21,554 nt of DNA. It comes from Brevibacillus sp. GTDB taxonomy: Bacteria > Bacillota > Bacilli > Brevibacillales > Brevibacillaceae. Shown here piece after piece: positions 1 through 6,002 of this stretch. Below the pieces are notes generated by a model. That model was given only the letters and a program-made list of their open reading frames with translations. It was not told the DNA's origin and searched no databases. The position numbers and the translations under genes are program-made. Within the stretch, counting starts at the first letter, position 1. The number at the start of each line of letters is the position of its first letter. The stretch is from assembly GCA_029240815.1 (NCBI GenBank), contig JARDZO010000062.1, positions 1-21,554 on the forward strand. Reading direction: 5' to 3'.

Positions 1-1207
1 ATGCCACTGTTTTCACAGCCAGCTCTTGTCCCTTGGCTACCGACGATTCTCCATTGCTGATATGCTGGACGGCATTTTCGCTTTCCTGATGAAGAGATTT
101 CAATATTTCCGTGATTTCCTGAGTCGCAGTGGCGCTTTGTTCGGCCAGCTTGCGCACTTCATCGGCTACGACGGCGAACCCTCGTCCGTGCTCTCCTGCC
201 CGAGCCGACTCGATGGCAGCATTCAACGCCAACAGATTGGTCTGCGTGGCAATCTGATTGATGGCTCCCACTATTTCTTCGACCCGATTGGCTTGGCGAT
301 TGAGCTGGTGAATTGTCGAGGCCGCAATATTGACGGCTTGAACGATTTGCTCCATTTGCTGAGAGAGTTCACTCATCATCCCGATGCTCTCTACCAATCG
401 CATATTACTCTGGTCGGATTCACTCTTCATCGCATTGGTTTGCGTGGTAACGGCGACAATTTCCTGATCGATGGACTGTACTTCCTCCTCGATCTTCACC
501 GTAGAATTCGCCTGAGACTCCATGCCTGTCGCGACTTCCTTGAAGGCGATCATCATGTCGTCGGTATTGCGCTTGGTTCCTTCTGCATGTTCATGCACAT
601 GCTCGGTCGTGCGATCCAGCTGCTCGGTCATCATCTGGATGTGCTCCAGCATTTCCTTCAAGCGCTGTTCTTTTTCCTCTGCCTCTCGTCTTGCCGTGTT
701 GGCTTTGCTGAGCGATGCTTGTCCAGCCAGGCAAAGATACGTTACCGCCGCCATCATCATTAAAATGGCTACGATCCGCACAGCGAGATTGATTTCGGTA
801 TACTCGCCGGTAAAGATCTGATAGGTTCCGGTGTAGAAGCCTACCAGAGTGGCAATGATCTGCGAAATACCTGCAAACACGACCAGCTTCCAGTCCAAAT
901 AAGCTGCCAGAAAACCCATTACGATAAAGGCGAGAAAAGCTACTTCCTGTTCTGAACTAAAATGATCGAATGAAATGGCAAAAAACATGAGTCCAATGGC
1001 GACGAGATAACGAATCAGAGAGCTGTTCCTGCGAATGAAATAATACGGTGATACGATCAGGGTCACCAGCAATCCTAACGAACTGACTAACCAGAAGTTC
1101 ACATTTTCCTGGAAAGCAATCAGTCCGGCCATCCATAAATGATTCCATAAAACAAAGATCATAAAGCCTTCCTTGTTGGTCAAGGTGTTGCGCACAAGCT
1201 GAATCAT
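1..1207 (-). CDS. Methyl-accepting chemotaxis protein, C-terminus beyond window edge
   Basis: This is a membrane chemoreceptor that would signal to CheA/CheW. The 402 visible residues start at ATG 1207, behind a strong AAGGAGG site at about 1215-1221. Residues 15-160 are hydrophobic and look like five or six membrane helices (about 16-32, 38-58, 64-82, 88-104, 107-126, 142-162), with no obvious large extracellular sensor loop. A long helical coiled coil follows from about 165. The highly conserved signalling tip lies at about 312-352 and includes [17 protein letters not shown] and [18 protein letters not shown] see no clear HAMP domain between the last helix and the coiled coil. Upstream on the minus strand are a TATAAT at 1256-1261 without a good -35, and a TCCGATAT at 1238-1245 that matches 7 of 8 bases of the Bacillus SigD -10 but lacks a TAAA -35. 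The gene runs off the left edge, so it is partial here rather than truncated. Confidence 0.93.
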   Translation of the reverse strand, partial: MIQLVRNTLTNKEGFMIFVLWNHLWMAGLIAFQENVNFWLVSSLGLLVTLIVSPYYFIRRNSSLIRYLVAIGLMFFAISFDHFSSEQEVAFLAFIVMGFLAAYLDWKLVVFAGISQIIATLVGFYTGTYQIFTGEYTEINLAVRIVAILMMMAAVTYLCLAGQASLSKANTARREAEEKEQRLKEMLEHIQMMTEQLDRTTEHVHEHAEGTKRNTDDMMIAFKEVATGMESQANSTVKIEEEVQSIDQEIVAVTTQTNAMKSESDQSNMRLVESIGMMSELSQQMEQIVQAVNIAASTIHQLNRQANRVEEIVGAINQIATQTNLLALNAAIESARAGEHGRGFAVVADEVRKLAEQSATATQEITEILKSLHQESENAVQHISNGESSVAKGQELAVKTVA

Positions 1208-1377
1208 GAATGTCCCCCTCCTTACCTTTCTATTGGTATATCGGATTCTTTTACCATTATAGATGGAGAAATGTCCCTGTATATGTGAAAAAAATGCGAA
1301 CGGTAGAAACCTCTTCGCCCATATCCGAATAGGCTGATACGACAGATACCTATATATAAAGGAAAGGACTAAAAAAA

Positions 1378-1995
1378 GTGGAATTAAACCGTTTGCCCGT
1401 CACCGTCATGACGCGTACGATCAAGAATCCTTCCACCACCATCTACTATCCACAGCTGTCCGGGCTTTCCAATCAGCAGGCTGAACAGCAAATCAATCGC
1501 TCCCTGCTTCAAACTGTCCAAGGACTGATTCACGAGCAGCAAAGAGTCCAGGTCCAAGGAAATACCCAAATGCAAGGCAGCTATGAGATCAAAAACAATC
1601 AACGCGGCATTTTTAGCGCCACTCTCAATAACTACGCCTACACGCCACAAATGGCCCATGGGATGACCTTCCTCGGATCTGTCTCGGCAGACGTGGACAC
1701 AGGGAAAATCTTTTCCTTGCGAGAGCTGTTCAAACCGGGAAGTGATTACATCAAGGTCTTGTCTGACATGATCAAAGTACAGATCAAGCAAAGACAAATC
1801 CCGACGCTGGGCAATTTCACAACGATCAAGCCTGACCAAGACTTCTATCTCGCAGACAAAATACTGGTCATCTATTTTCAGCTCTATGAAATCACTCCTT
1901 ATTATGTCGGGTTTCCCATGTTTCCGATTTCTGTGTACGACTTGGAGTCTATCATTAATGAAGCGGGGCCGCTCAGTATCCTGTCCGCTGAATAA
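1378..1995 (+). CDS. DUF4163/DUF3298-type (RsiV/PdaC-like) protein, 205 aa
   Basis: The function is unknown. The protein resembles the paired DUF4163 and DUF3298 modules found outside the membrane in RsiV and PdaC. Residues about 20-60 ([18 protein letters not shown]) fit the start of DUF4163. Residues about 105-190 ([20 protein letters not shown], then [20 protein letters not shown]) fit DUF3298. The start is GTG 1378 behind a GGAAAGG site at 1361-1367. An in-frame TAA at 1357-1359 rules out a longer N-terminus. The protein therefore has no signal peptide or membrane anchor, which is odd for a domain pair usually found outside the cell. A hairpin follows the gene, and the MarR gene lies downstream with its own promoter, so it is probably monocistronic. 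Confidence 0.8.
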   Translation: MELNRLPVTVMTRTIKNPSTTIYYPQLSGLSNQQAEQQINRSLLQTVQGLIHEQQRVQVQGNTQMQGSYEIKNNQRGIFSATLNNYAYTPQMAHGMTFLGSVSADVDTGKIFSLRELFKPGSDYIKVLSDMIKVQIKQRQIPTLGNFTTIKPDQDFYLADKILVIYFQLYEITPYYVGFPMFPISVYDLESIINEAGPLSILSAE

Positions 1996-2011
1996 AACCA
2001 AAAGCGATTCG

Positions 2012-2062
2012 CGGCAAAAGACAGGCTGATGCGCTCGTAACCAGGCATCAGCTTATTTGCCG
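2012..2062 (+). repeat. Long imperfect hairpin after the DUF3298 gene
   Basis: CGGCAAA (2012-2018) pairs with TTTGCCG (2056-2062), and GCTGATGC (2025-2032) pairs perfectly with GCATCAGC (2045-2052), giving a two-part stem. No T-run follows on either strand. It is therefore either a weak factor-dependent terminator or an mRNA 3' end structure rather than a standard intrinsic terminator. Confidence 0.5.
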
Positions 2063-2094
2063 TAACAAGCCATATGCTTATTCTTTATATACAA

Positions 2095-2110
2095 ATAAGT
2101 GTTTACTTAT
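2095..2110. promoter_or_regulatory. Candidate MarR operator overlapping a promoter
   Basis: ATAAGT (2095-2100) and ACTTAT (2105-2110) form a perfect 6-bp inverted repeat with a 4-nt spacer. This is the size and form of a MarR-family dimer site. It overlaps a possible -35 TTTACT (2102-2107), which is 17 nt from TAGTAT (2125-2130). A second candidate promoter is TTGAAC (2115-2120), 18 nt from TACATA (2139-2144). The partial copy TTTACTTA recurs at about 2145-2152. The regulator gene begins at 2205, so self-repression is the natural reading. Confidence 0.45.
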
Positions 2111-2204
2111 ATGTTTGAACCTGTTAGTATGTAATTTGTACATATTTACTTAAGCAAGCAAGTGTATGGAATATCGGACTCGTTTTCATGGAGGAAGGAT
2201 ACTC

Positions 2205-2624
2205 ATGCAATATTACGGACATAAAATCAGCCAAACTGCCAGAGTCTTCAGTAAAAAACTAAATGAGGTACTCTCTCCGATGGGGCTGTACAGCTCCCAA
2301 TGGGGAATTCTCATGTGCCTGCACTACCGCAGTACGTTGACGCAAGTACAAATCAGCAACTATCTGAACGTGGAAGCCCCAACGATCACCCGGACGTTGA
2401 CCCGGTTAGAAGAAATGGGTTGGGTCATCCGCGCAGAAGGGGAAGATAAACGAGAGCGTTATGTGTCGCTTTCACCGCAAGCCGTTGAAAAATTCCCGGA
2501 ATGGCTGGAGGCCGCTGTCCATTTGGAAAATGCAGCCTTGCGCGACATTTCTGAAGAAGATTTAGCTACCTTTAACCGCGTACTGAAGAAAATGAATGAC
2601 AATCTAAACGGCGTACAGGCTTAG
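2205..2624 (+). CDS. MarR-family transcriptional regulator, 139 aa
   Basis: This is a DNA-binding repressor or activator of the MarR winged-helix family, which acts as a dimer. ATG 2205 was chosen because GGAGGAAGG lies at 2190-2198. An upstream in-frame ATG at 2166 has no ribosome site and would place that site inside the gene. The winged helix spans about residues 28-95, with LTQVQISNYLNVEAPTITR as the recognition region and the wing at about GEDKRERYVSLS. The flanking N- and C-terminal helices would form the dimer interface. No cysteine-based redox switch is evident. No target gene is divergent from it: the next gene is convergent. The only visible candidate operator lies in its own promoter. 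Confidence 0.9.
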   Translation: MQYYGHKISQTARVFSKKLNEVLSPMGLYSSQWGILMCLHYRSTLTQVQISNYLNVEAPTITRTLTRLEEMGWVIRAEGEDKRERYVSLSPQAVEKFPEWLEAAVHLENAALRDISEEDLATFNRVLKKMNDNLNGVQA

Positions 2625-2645
2625 AAGTACGGGTAACCTCTCACG

Positions 2646-2704
2646 AACAAAAACAAGGCTCCCCTTCCTGAATGATTCTTTGTCAGGAGGGGAAGCCTCT
2701 TTCT
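2646..2704. terminator. Bidirectional intrinsic terminator
   Basis: A 16-bp stem pairs 2656-2671 with 2683-2698, with one C-A mismatch and one G-U pair, closing an 11-nt loop. A T-rich tail follows on the plus strand. An A-rich stretch (2646-2655) precedes it, giving a T-run on the minus strand. It separates the convergent MarR (+) and flavoenzyme (-) genes. Confidence 0.85.
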
Positions 2705-2716
2705 ATTTGCTGCTAC

Positions 2717-4150
2717 TTATTGAAATCGTTTGACCATATTGCGAGCCATCCAAACGCCTGCCGCTCCCGCTTGTGCCAGCCCGCGAGTAATACCCGCGCC
2801 ATCGCCGCCGCAGAACAGACCTTTGATTTCCGTCTCGAATTCCTCCGTCAGTTTCGGACGAGCAGAGTAAAACTTGGCTTCGACACCGTAAAACAGGGTG
2901 TGCTCGGACGCGATACCTGGTGTCACCTTGTCCAGTGCCTCTACCATTTCTACCAGGCTTTTCATGGTGTTATACGGCAACACCAGTCCGAGGTCACCAG
3001 GTACAGCTTCCTTCAGCGTCGGTTCCAGGAATCCTTCCCGAATACGCGAGTCGGTGGAACGACGGCCGCGCAGAATATCGCCGAACTTTTGCACGATCAC
3101 CCCGCCGTTGGAAAGATCATTCGCCCGCTTGCAAATCTCCCGCGCATATTCGTTTGGTTTGTCAAACGGTTCTGTAAAGGTATGGGAGACCAAAAGAGCA
3201 AAGTTGGTATTGGTCGAACCGAGAGCCGGGTCTTTGTACGAATGACCGTTTGCCGCCATGACCCCACTGTGGTTTTCCACAACGACATGCCCGGATGGAT
3301 TGCTGCAAAACGTGCGGACACGAGTACCTACGGATGTGTTGAAAATGAACTTCCCTTCGTACAGATGCTCATTAATTTCACGCATGACCACGTCGGAGGT
3401 CTCGACGCGCACCCCTACATCCACCTGATTGTTGTACATCTTCAAACGGCGTTTTTTCAAGATGCTCGTCAGCCAGGCCGAGCCATCCCGTCCCGGTCCG
3501 ATCACAACAAAATCGCTTTCGTACTCTTCCCCGTTTTTCAGCGTGACCCCTTTGACTTCGTGACCTGTCTCCCCCTTGACCGTGATGATGTCTTCCACTT
3601 CTGTCTTGAACATCATATCGATTCGGCCCTTGAGATGCTCAAAGATCGATTGCAGAATTTGCAGGTTTTGCTCCGTTCCCAGGTGGCGTACCTGAGCGCG
3701 CAGCAGCTTGAGTCCCGCTGCATAGCCACGCTGCTCGATACTTTTAATCGTCTCTGTCGTCGGGTCGGTGATCACTTCTGTCGCCCCGTGCTCCAGATTG
3801 ATCGAATCTACGTATTTGATCAGATTGAGTACAGTGGAAGGGCTGAGGTAATCCGTCATCCAACCGCCAAATTCTGTCGTAATGTTAAATTTCCCGTCAC
3901 TGTAAGCACCAGCACCGCCGAAACCGCTCGTGATCGAACAGGCTGGCAGACATCCTGCGAAATCCTTTTTCCCTGCTGGCGGTGGACAGAGCTTGATTTT
4001 CTCTTCCAAAATCGGGCAGCGTCTGCTGTAAATGTCGTGTCCTTTGTCGATCAAAAGCACTTTGGCATCTGGTCTTGTTCGCGTCAACTCATAACATGTG
4101 AAAATCCCTGCTGGGCCTGCTCCTACCACGATCACATCGTACTTCTTCAT
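2717..4150 (-). CDS. COG2509-type FAD-dependent dehydrogenase, 477 aa, under a purine riboswitch
   Basis: This is an uncharacterised flavoprotein of the COG2509 type (FAD-dependent dehydrogenases). The N-terminus has a Rossmann FAD site, VVGAGPAG (GxGxxG at 10-15). Four cysteines, C45, C55, C67 and C71, lie just before GFGGAGAYSDGKFN, in the region where family members carry conserved cysteines. The C-terminal GLFCGGDGAGITRGLAQAGA is the second FAD-contacting motif. The start is ATG 4150 behind GAGGGGG (4159-4165). A longer open frame continues upstream but would run through the riboswitch terminator, so it was rejected. The substrate is not known. The riboswitch and nearby PurBox-like sites suggest a link to purine metabolism, which is an inference from control signals only. 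It is probably transcribed alone. Confidence 0.9.
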   Translation of the reverse strand: MKKYDVIVVGAGPAGIFTCYELTRTRPDAKVLLIDKGHDIYSRRCPILEEKIKLCPPPAGKKDFAGCLPACSITSGFGGAGAYSDGKFNITTEFGGWMTDYLSPSTVLNLIKYVDSINLEHGATEVITDPTTETIKSIEQRGYAAGLKLLRAQVRHLGTEQNLQILQSIFEHLKGRIDMMFKTEVEDIITVKGETGHEVKGVTLKNGEEYESDFVVIGPGRDGSAWLTSILKKRRLKMYNNQVDVGVRVETSDVVMREINEHLYEGKFIFNTSVGTRVRTFCSNPSGHVVVENHSGVMAANGHSYKDPALGSTNTNFALLVSHTFTEPFDKPNEYAREICKRANDLSNGGVIVQKFGDILRGRRSTDSRIREGFLEPTLKEAVPGDLGLVLPYNTMKSLVEMVEALDKVTPGIASEHTLFYGVEAKFYSARPKLTEEFETEIKGLFCGGDGAGITRGLAQAGAAGVWMARNMVKRFQ

Positions 4151-4175
4151 ATTCGTTTCCCCCTCGTGAGCATGC

Positions 4176-4237
4176 AAAAAATTCCCGGCCGACGAATAGG
4201 GTATGTCAGAGACAACCCCATTCGTAGCCGGGAATTT
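4176..4237 (-). terminator. Riboswitch expression platform: intrinsic terminator sharing aptamer strands
   Basis: On the minus strand, 4237-4216 pairs with 4201-4179 over about 22 base pairs with one bulged C (4191) and two G-U pairs. The loop is 14 nt and a run of six T follows (4181-4176). The 5' arm contains the complete 3' strands of aptamer helices P3 (4234-4230) and P1 (4226-4220). The terminator and the folded aptamer therefore cannot coexist. No second antiterminator arm is needed or visible. Confidence 0.88.
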
Positions 4238-4286
4238 ACGGTTCCCTGTAGAGACCCTCAAACCATATTTCTGAGGATATACGAAT
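4220..4286 (-). ncRNA. Purine riboswitch aptamer, guanine-type by its specificity base
   Basis: The minus-strand sequence aligns along its whole length with the xpt-type purine aptamer. P1 is ATTCGTA (4286-4280) with TACGAAT (4226-4220). P2 is CCTCAGA with TTTGAGG around loop AATATGG. J2/3 is GTCTCTAC. P3 is GGGAA with TTCCC around the invariant loop CCGTAAA. J3/1 reads G-G-C, so the base matching xpt position 74 is C (4227), the guanine-type specificity base; adenine members have U there. Deviations from xpt are G for A73 in J3/1 and C for U48 in J2/3. The P1 and P3 pairings are perfect. Confidence 0.92.
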
Positions 4287-4329
4287 TGTAAGATTCATCA
4301 AACCAGTTTTGTAACAATCAACAATATGT

Positions 4330-4358
4330 ATAATAGCGACCAACGCGAATCATGTCAA
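4330..4358 (-). promoter_or_regulatory. Sigma-A promoter of the riboswitch transcript
   Basis: On the minus strand, a perfect TTGACA (4358-4353) lies 17 nt from TATTAT (4335-4330). Transcription would begin near 4323, giving a leader of roughly 170 nt that includes the whole aptamer and terminator before ATG 4150. Confidence 0.8.
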
Positions 4359-4580
4359 TATTATTTCGCCCATTTATTCGTGTTTACAAATATTTTACAC
4401 GGATAACCAATGAAAACGGGTGTCCGTATAACCAAAAACCGAACATTAAATCCGAACGTTCGTTTTTTCTAACAATTCTGCTTGCACCGTTCGGCAGGAA
4501 ACTTCAGAAAAGGAGGGAATAGGTAGAAAATTTACATACATATAGTTTTATCAAGCATACAAAAAGGGTGAGGCCAGTAC
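4359..4580. other. Divergent intergenic region between the riboswitch promoter and the PLP enzyme gene
   Basis: Besides the CCGAAC cluster, this stretch has a direct repeat ATAACCAA (4403-4410 and 4428-4435) and an interrupted inverted repeat ACGGA/TCCGT (about 4399-4427). An AGGAGGG at about 4511-4517 has no start codon at a usable distance. I found no convincing sigma-A promoter for the plus-strand gene. A loose SigH-like pair (AGGAAAC near 4496, GGGAAT near 4515) is too weak to call. No coding potential was seen. Confidence 0.4.
4435..4494. promoter_or_regulatory. Cluster of PurBox-like CCGAAC sites
   Basis: AAAACCGAACATT (4435-4447) matches the Bacillus PurR box AWWWCCGAACWWT at every position. 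A second CCGAAC (4452-4457) forms the perfect palindrome CGAACGTTCG (4453-4462), followed by a T-run that makes an inverted near-box at 4455-4467 (11 of 13). An inverted GTTCGG lies at 4489-4494. The usual two-box spacing of 16-17 nt is not met, so PurR control is plausible rather than proven. Confidence 0.45.
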
Positions 4581-5768
4581 ATGCGGGATTATCGCTATTA
4601 TCAGTCTGCCTTTGCCGGAATTCCGATGCCATTTGCCTTTGTTGATCTCGATCTGCTCGAGGAAAACGCGCAGCAAATTCGACTTCAAAGCAATGGGAAG
4701 CAAATCCGGATCGCCAGCAAATCGATTCGAAGCGTCGCCATTCTCAAGCATCTTTTGCAGCTAGACGAGTGCTTTACCGGAATTATGTGCTACTCCGGTC
4801 CGGAGGTTCTCCACTTGTGCGCCCAAGACCTGGACCAGCTGCTCGTGGGCTACCCCATCTGGGAAAAGAGCTGGCTGATGGCGATCGCTTCCGAAGTGAA
4901 AAACGGTCGTAAAATTACGCTGATGATCGATTCTCTCTTGCATGTTGATCATGTGGAACAGATCGCCAAACAGGCTGGGGCTCGTCTACCTGTCTGCATC
5001 GATGCCGATATGTCCTCTGATGTGTGGGGATTTCATTTCGGGGTGTGGCGTTCCTCGATTCGTTCATTGGAGGGAGCAATGGACGTTGTCCGCCGTGTAG
5101 CCGCATCCGACCATCTCTATCTCGATGGCATCATGGGATACGAGGCACAGATTGCTGGTGTGGGTGACCGTTATCCCCGTCAATTCCTCAAGAATACGGT
5201 GATTCGCTTGCTAAAGCAGCATTCTGTGAAGGAAGTTGCTGAACGCCGGGCCATGCTGGTCGGGGCGATCAAAGATTTAGGGATTGCCCCTCGTTTCGTG
5301 AATGGAGGCGGCACAGGCAGTCTTCACCTGACCGGAAGAGAAGAGGCTGTCACCGAAGTTACGGCTGGTTCGGGCTTTTACTCCCCTGCCCTTTTCGATT
5401 ATTATCAGGACTTCCGGTTTCACCCGGCTGCCGGCTTTGCTCTGGAAATCGTCAGACAGCCTACCGCAAACATCTACACGTGCGCGGGTGGCGGCTACAT
5501 CGCTTCGGGCTCTGCAGGAAAAGACAGGCTACCCATTCCTTATTTACCGGAAAAGATCAAGCTTTTGCCCAATGAAGGCGCTGGTGAAGTACAGACGCCA
5601 ATCCGCTATCGGGGGACTGTGGACCTGGCGTTAGGTGATCCGATATTTTTTCGCCACGCCAAAGCCGGAGAGCTATGTGAGCGCTTTTCACGGCTGTACT
5701 GCGTATCGGGTGGAAAAGTGGTTCAGGAAGTGAACACCTATAGGGGGGACGGGTTATGCTCACTCTGA
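4581..5768 (+). CDS. Fold-type III PLP enzyme, alanine racemase-like amino acid deaminase/aldolase family, 395 aa
   Basis: This PLP-dependent enzyme has the alanine racemase-like TIM-barrel fold and resembles the amino acid deaminase/D-threonine aldolase group. The exact substrate cannot be read from sequence. The Schiff-base lysine is K47 in RIASKSIRS, after FVDLDLLEEN (about 20-29). Barrel motifs include PVCIDADMSSD and RFVNGGGTGS. The C-terminal domain ends with FRHAKAGELCERF, where the histidine (about 359) and cysteine (about 366) fall in the region that binds metal in D-serine dehydratase and D-threonine aldolase relatives. Start ATG 4581 follows AAGGGTGAGG at about 4564-4573. The last codons overlap the start of the oxidase remnant, so the two were once a translationally coupled pair. 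Confidence 0.82.
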   Translation: MRDYRYYQSAFAGIPMPFAFVDLDLLEENAQQIRLQSNGKQIRIASKSIRSVAILKHLLQLDECFTGIMCYSGPEVLHLCAQDLDQLLVGYPIWEKSWLMAIASEVKNGRKITLMIDSLLHVDHVEQIAKQAGARLPVCIDADMSSDVWGFHFGVWRSSIRSLEGAMDVVRRVAASDHLYLDGIMGYEAQIAGVGDRYPRQFLKNTVIRLLKQHSVKEVAERRAMLVGAIKDLGIAPRFVNGGGTGSLHLTGREEAVTEVTAGSGFYSPALFDYYQDFRFHPAAGFALEIVRQPTANIYTCAGGGYIASGSAGKDRLPIPYLPEKIKLLPNEGAGEVQTPIRYRGTVDLALGDPIFFRHAKAGELCERFSRLYCVSGGKVVQEVNTYRGDGLCSL

Positions 5769-5950
5769 GTCAGCAGACAAAGCTCTGGAAGAACTGGGCA
5801 GGAACGAAGTTGAAAGATCTCGGCCAGCTTTTGTACGAGCATGGCTATTCTCAGGAAAATCTGGGCGATATCAATGCCCAATCGATTGCAGGTGCCGTAA
5901 GTACAGGTACGTCATTTCCCCTCGTATATAAGCTGCTCCCGAATAGATGA
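5756..5950 (+). pseudogene. Remnant of a D-arabinono-1,4-lactone oxidase-type FAD oxidase gene
   Basis: Only 64 codons remain of a gene normally over 400. The start, ATG 5756 behind GGGGGGAC, is intact and overlaps the upstream gene by 13 nt. LWKNWAG matches the family's N-terminus. It is followed at once by TKLKDLGQLLYEHGY and ENLGDINAQSIAGAVSTGT, which in intact relatives lie about 90-130 residues in and are preceded there by a second WAG. An internal deletion joining two WAG-coding sequences therefore fits. After STGT, relatives continue HGTG, but here the frame turns into unrelated SFPLVYKLLPNR and stops, so the FAD-domain end and the whole catalytic domain are gone. The placement of the motifs comes from family knowledge, not from an alignment run here. 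Confidence 0.75.
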
Positions 5951-5986
5951 ATGCCCCCACCCGATACGTTGGGCAGGGGCATTTTT
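5950..5986 (+). terminator. Intrinsic terminator after the oxidase remnant
   Basis: AATGCCCC (5950-5957) pairs with GGGGCATT (5976-5983), extended inside by CCC with GGG (5960-5962 and 5971-5973). A T-run at 5982-5986 follows on the plus strand. The minus strand has the same stem but no T-run, so it serves the convergent permease gene poorly. It shows that the 3' end of the old two-gene unit survives. Confidence 0.75.
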
Positions 5987-6002
5987 CATGCCATCCAGGT
6001 AT

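Noticed and set aside
1384..2001. 205-codon minus-strand frame exactly opposite the DUF3298-type gene
   Set aside because: The plus-strand protein matches known modules and has a ribosome site. The antisense translation has neither.
4151..4261. N-terminal extension of the flavoenzyme up to 4261
   Set aside because: The extra residues are encoded by riboswitch and terminator sequence. The GxGxxG motif and ribosome site fit a start at 4150.
4176..4286. Reading the riboswitch as a normal guanine OFF switch
   Set aside because: An OFF switch needs a terminator that forms while P1 is closed. Here the only partner of the terminator 3' arm is the aptamer's own P3/P1 3' strand, and no separate antiterminator is visible.
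2672..4291. Very long open frame (539 codons) on the plus strand opposite the flavoenzyme gene
   Set aside because: It has no family resemblance, is rich in His/Arg/Cys as antisense frames often are, starts inside a terminator and runs through the riboswitch. The minus-strand product is a clear FAD enzyme.
4403..4435. Direct repeat ATAACCAA as an operator or attachment site
   Set aside because: Two 8-bp copies 25 nt apart in AT-rich sequence could be chance. There is no integrase or matching regulator nearby.
4496..4520. SigH-like promoter AGGAAAC / GGGAAT before the PLP enzyme gene
   Set aside because: The match is loose, the spacing is uncertain, and nothing else suggests stationary-phase or sporulation control.
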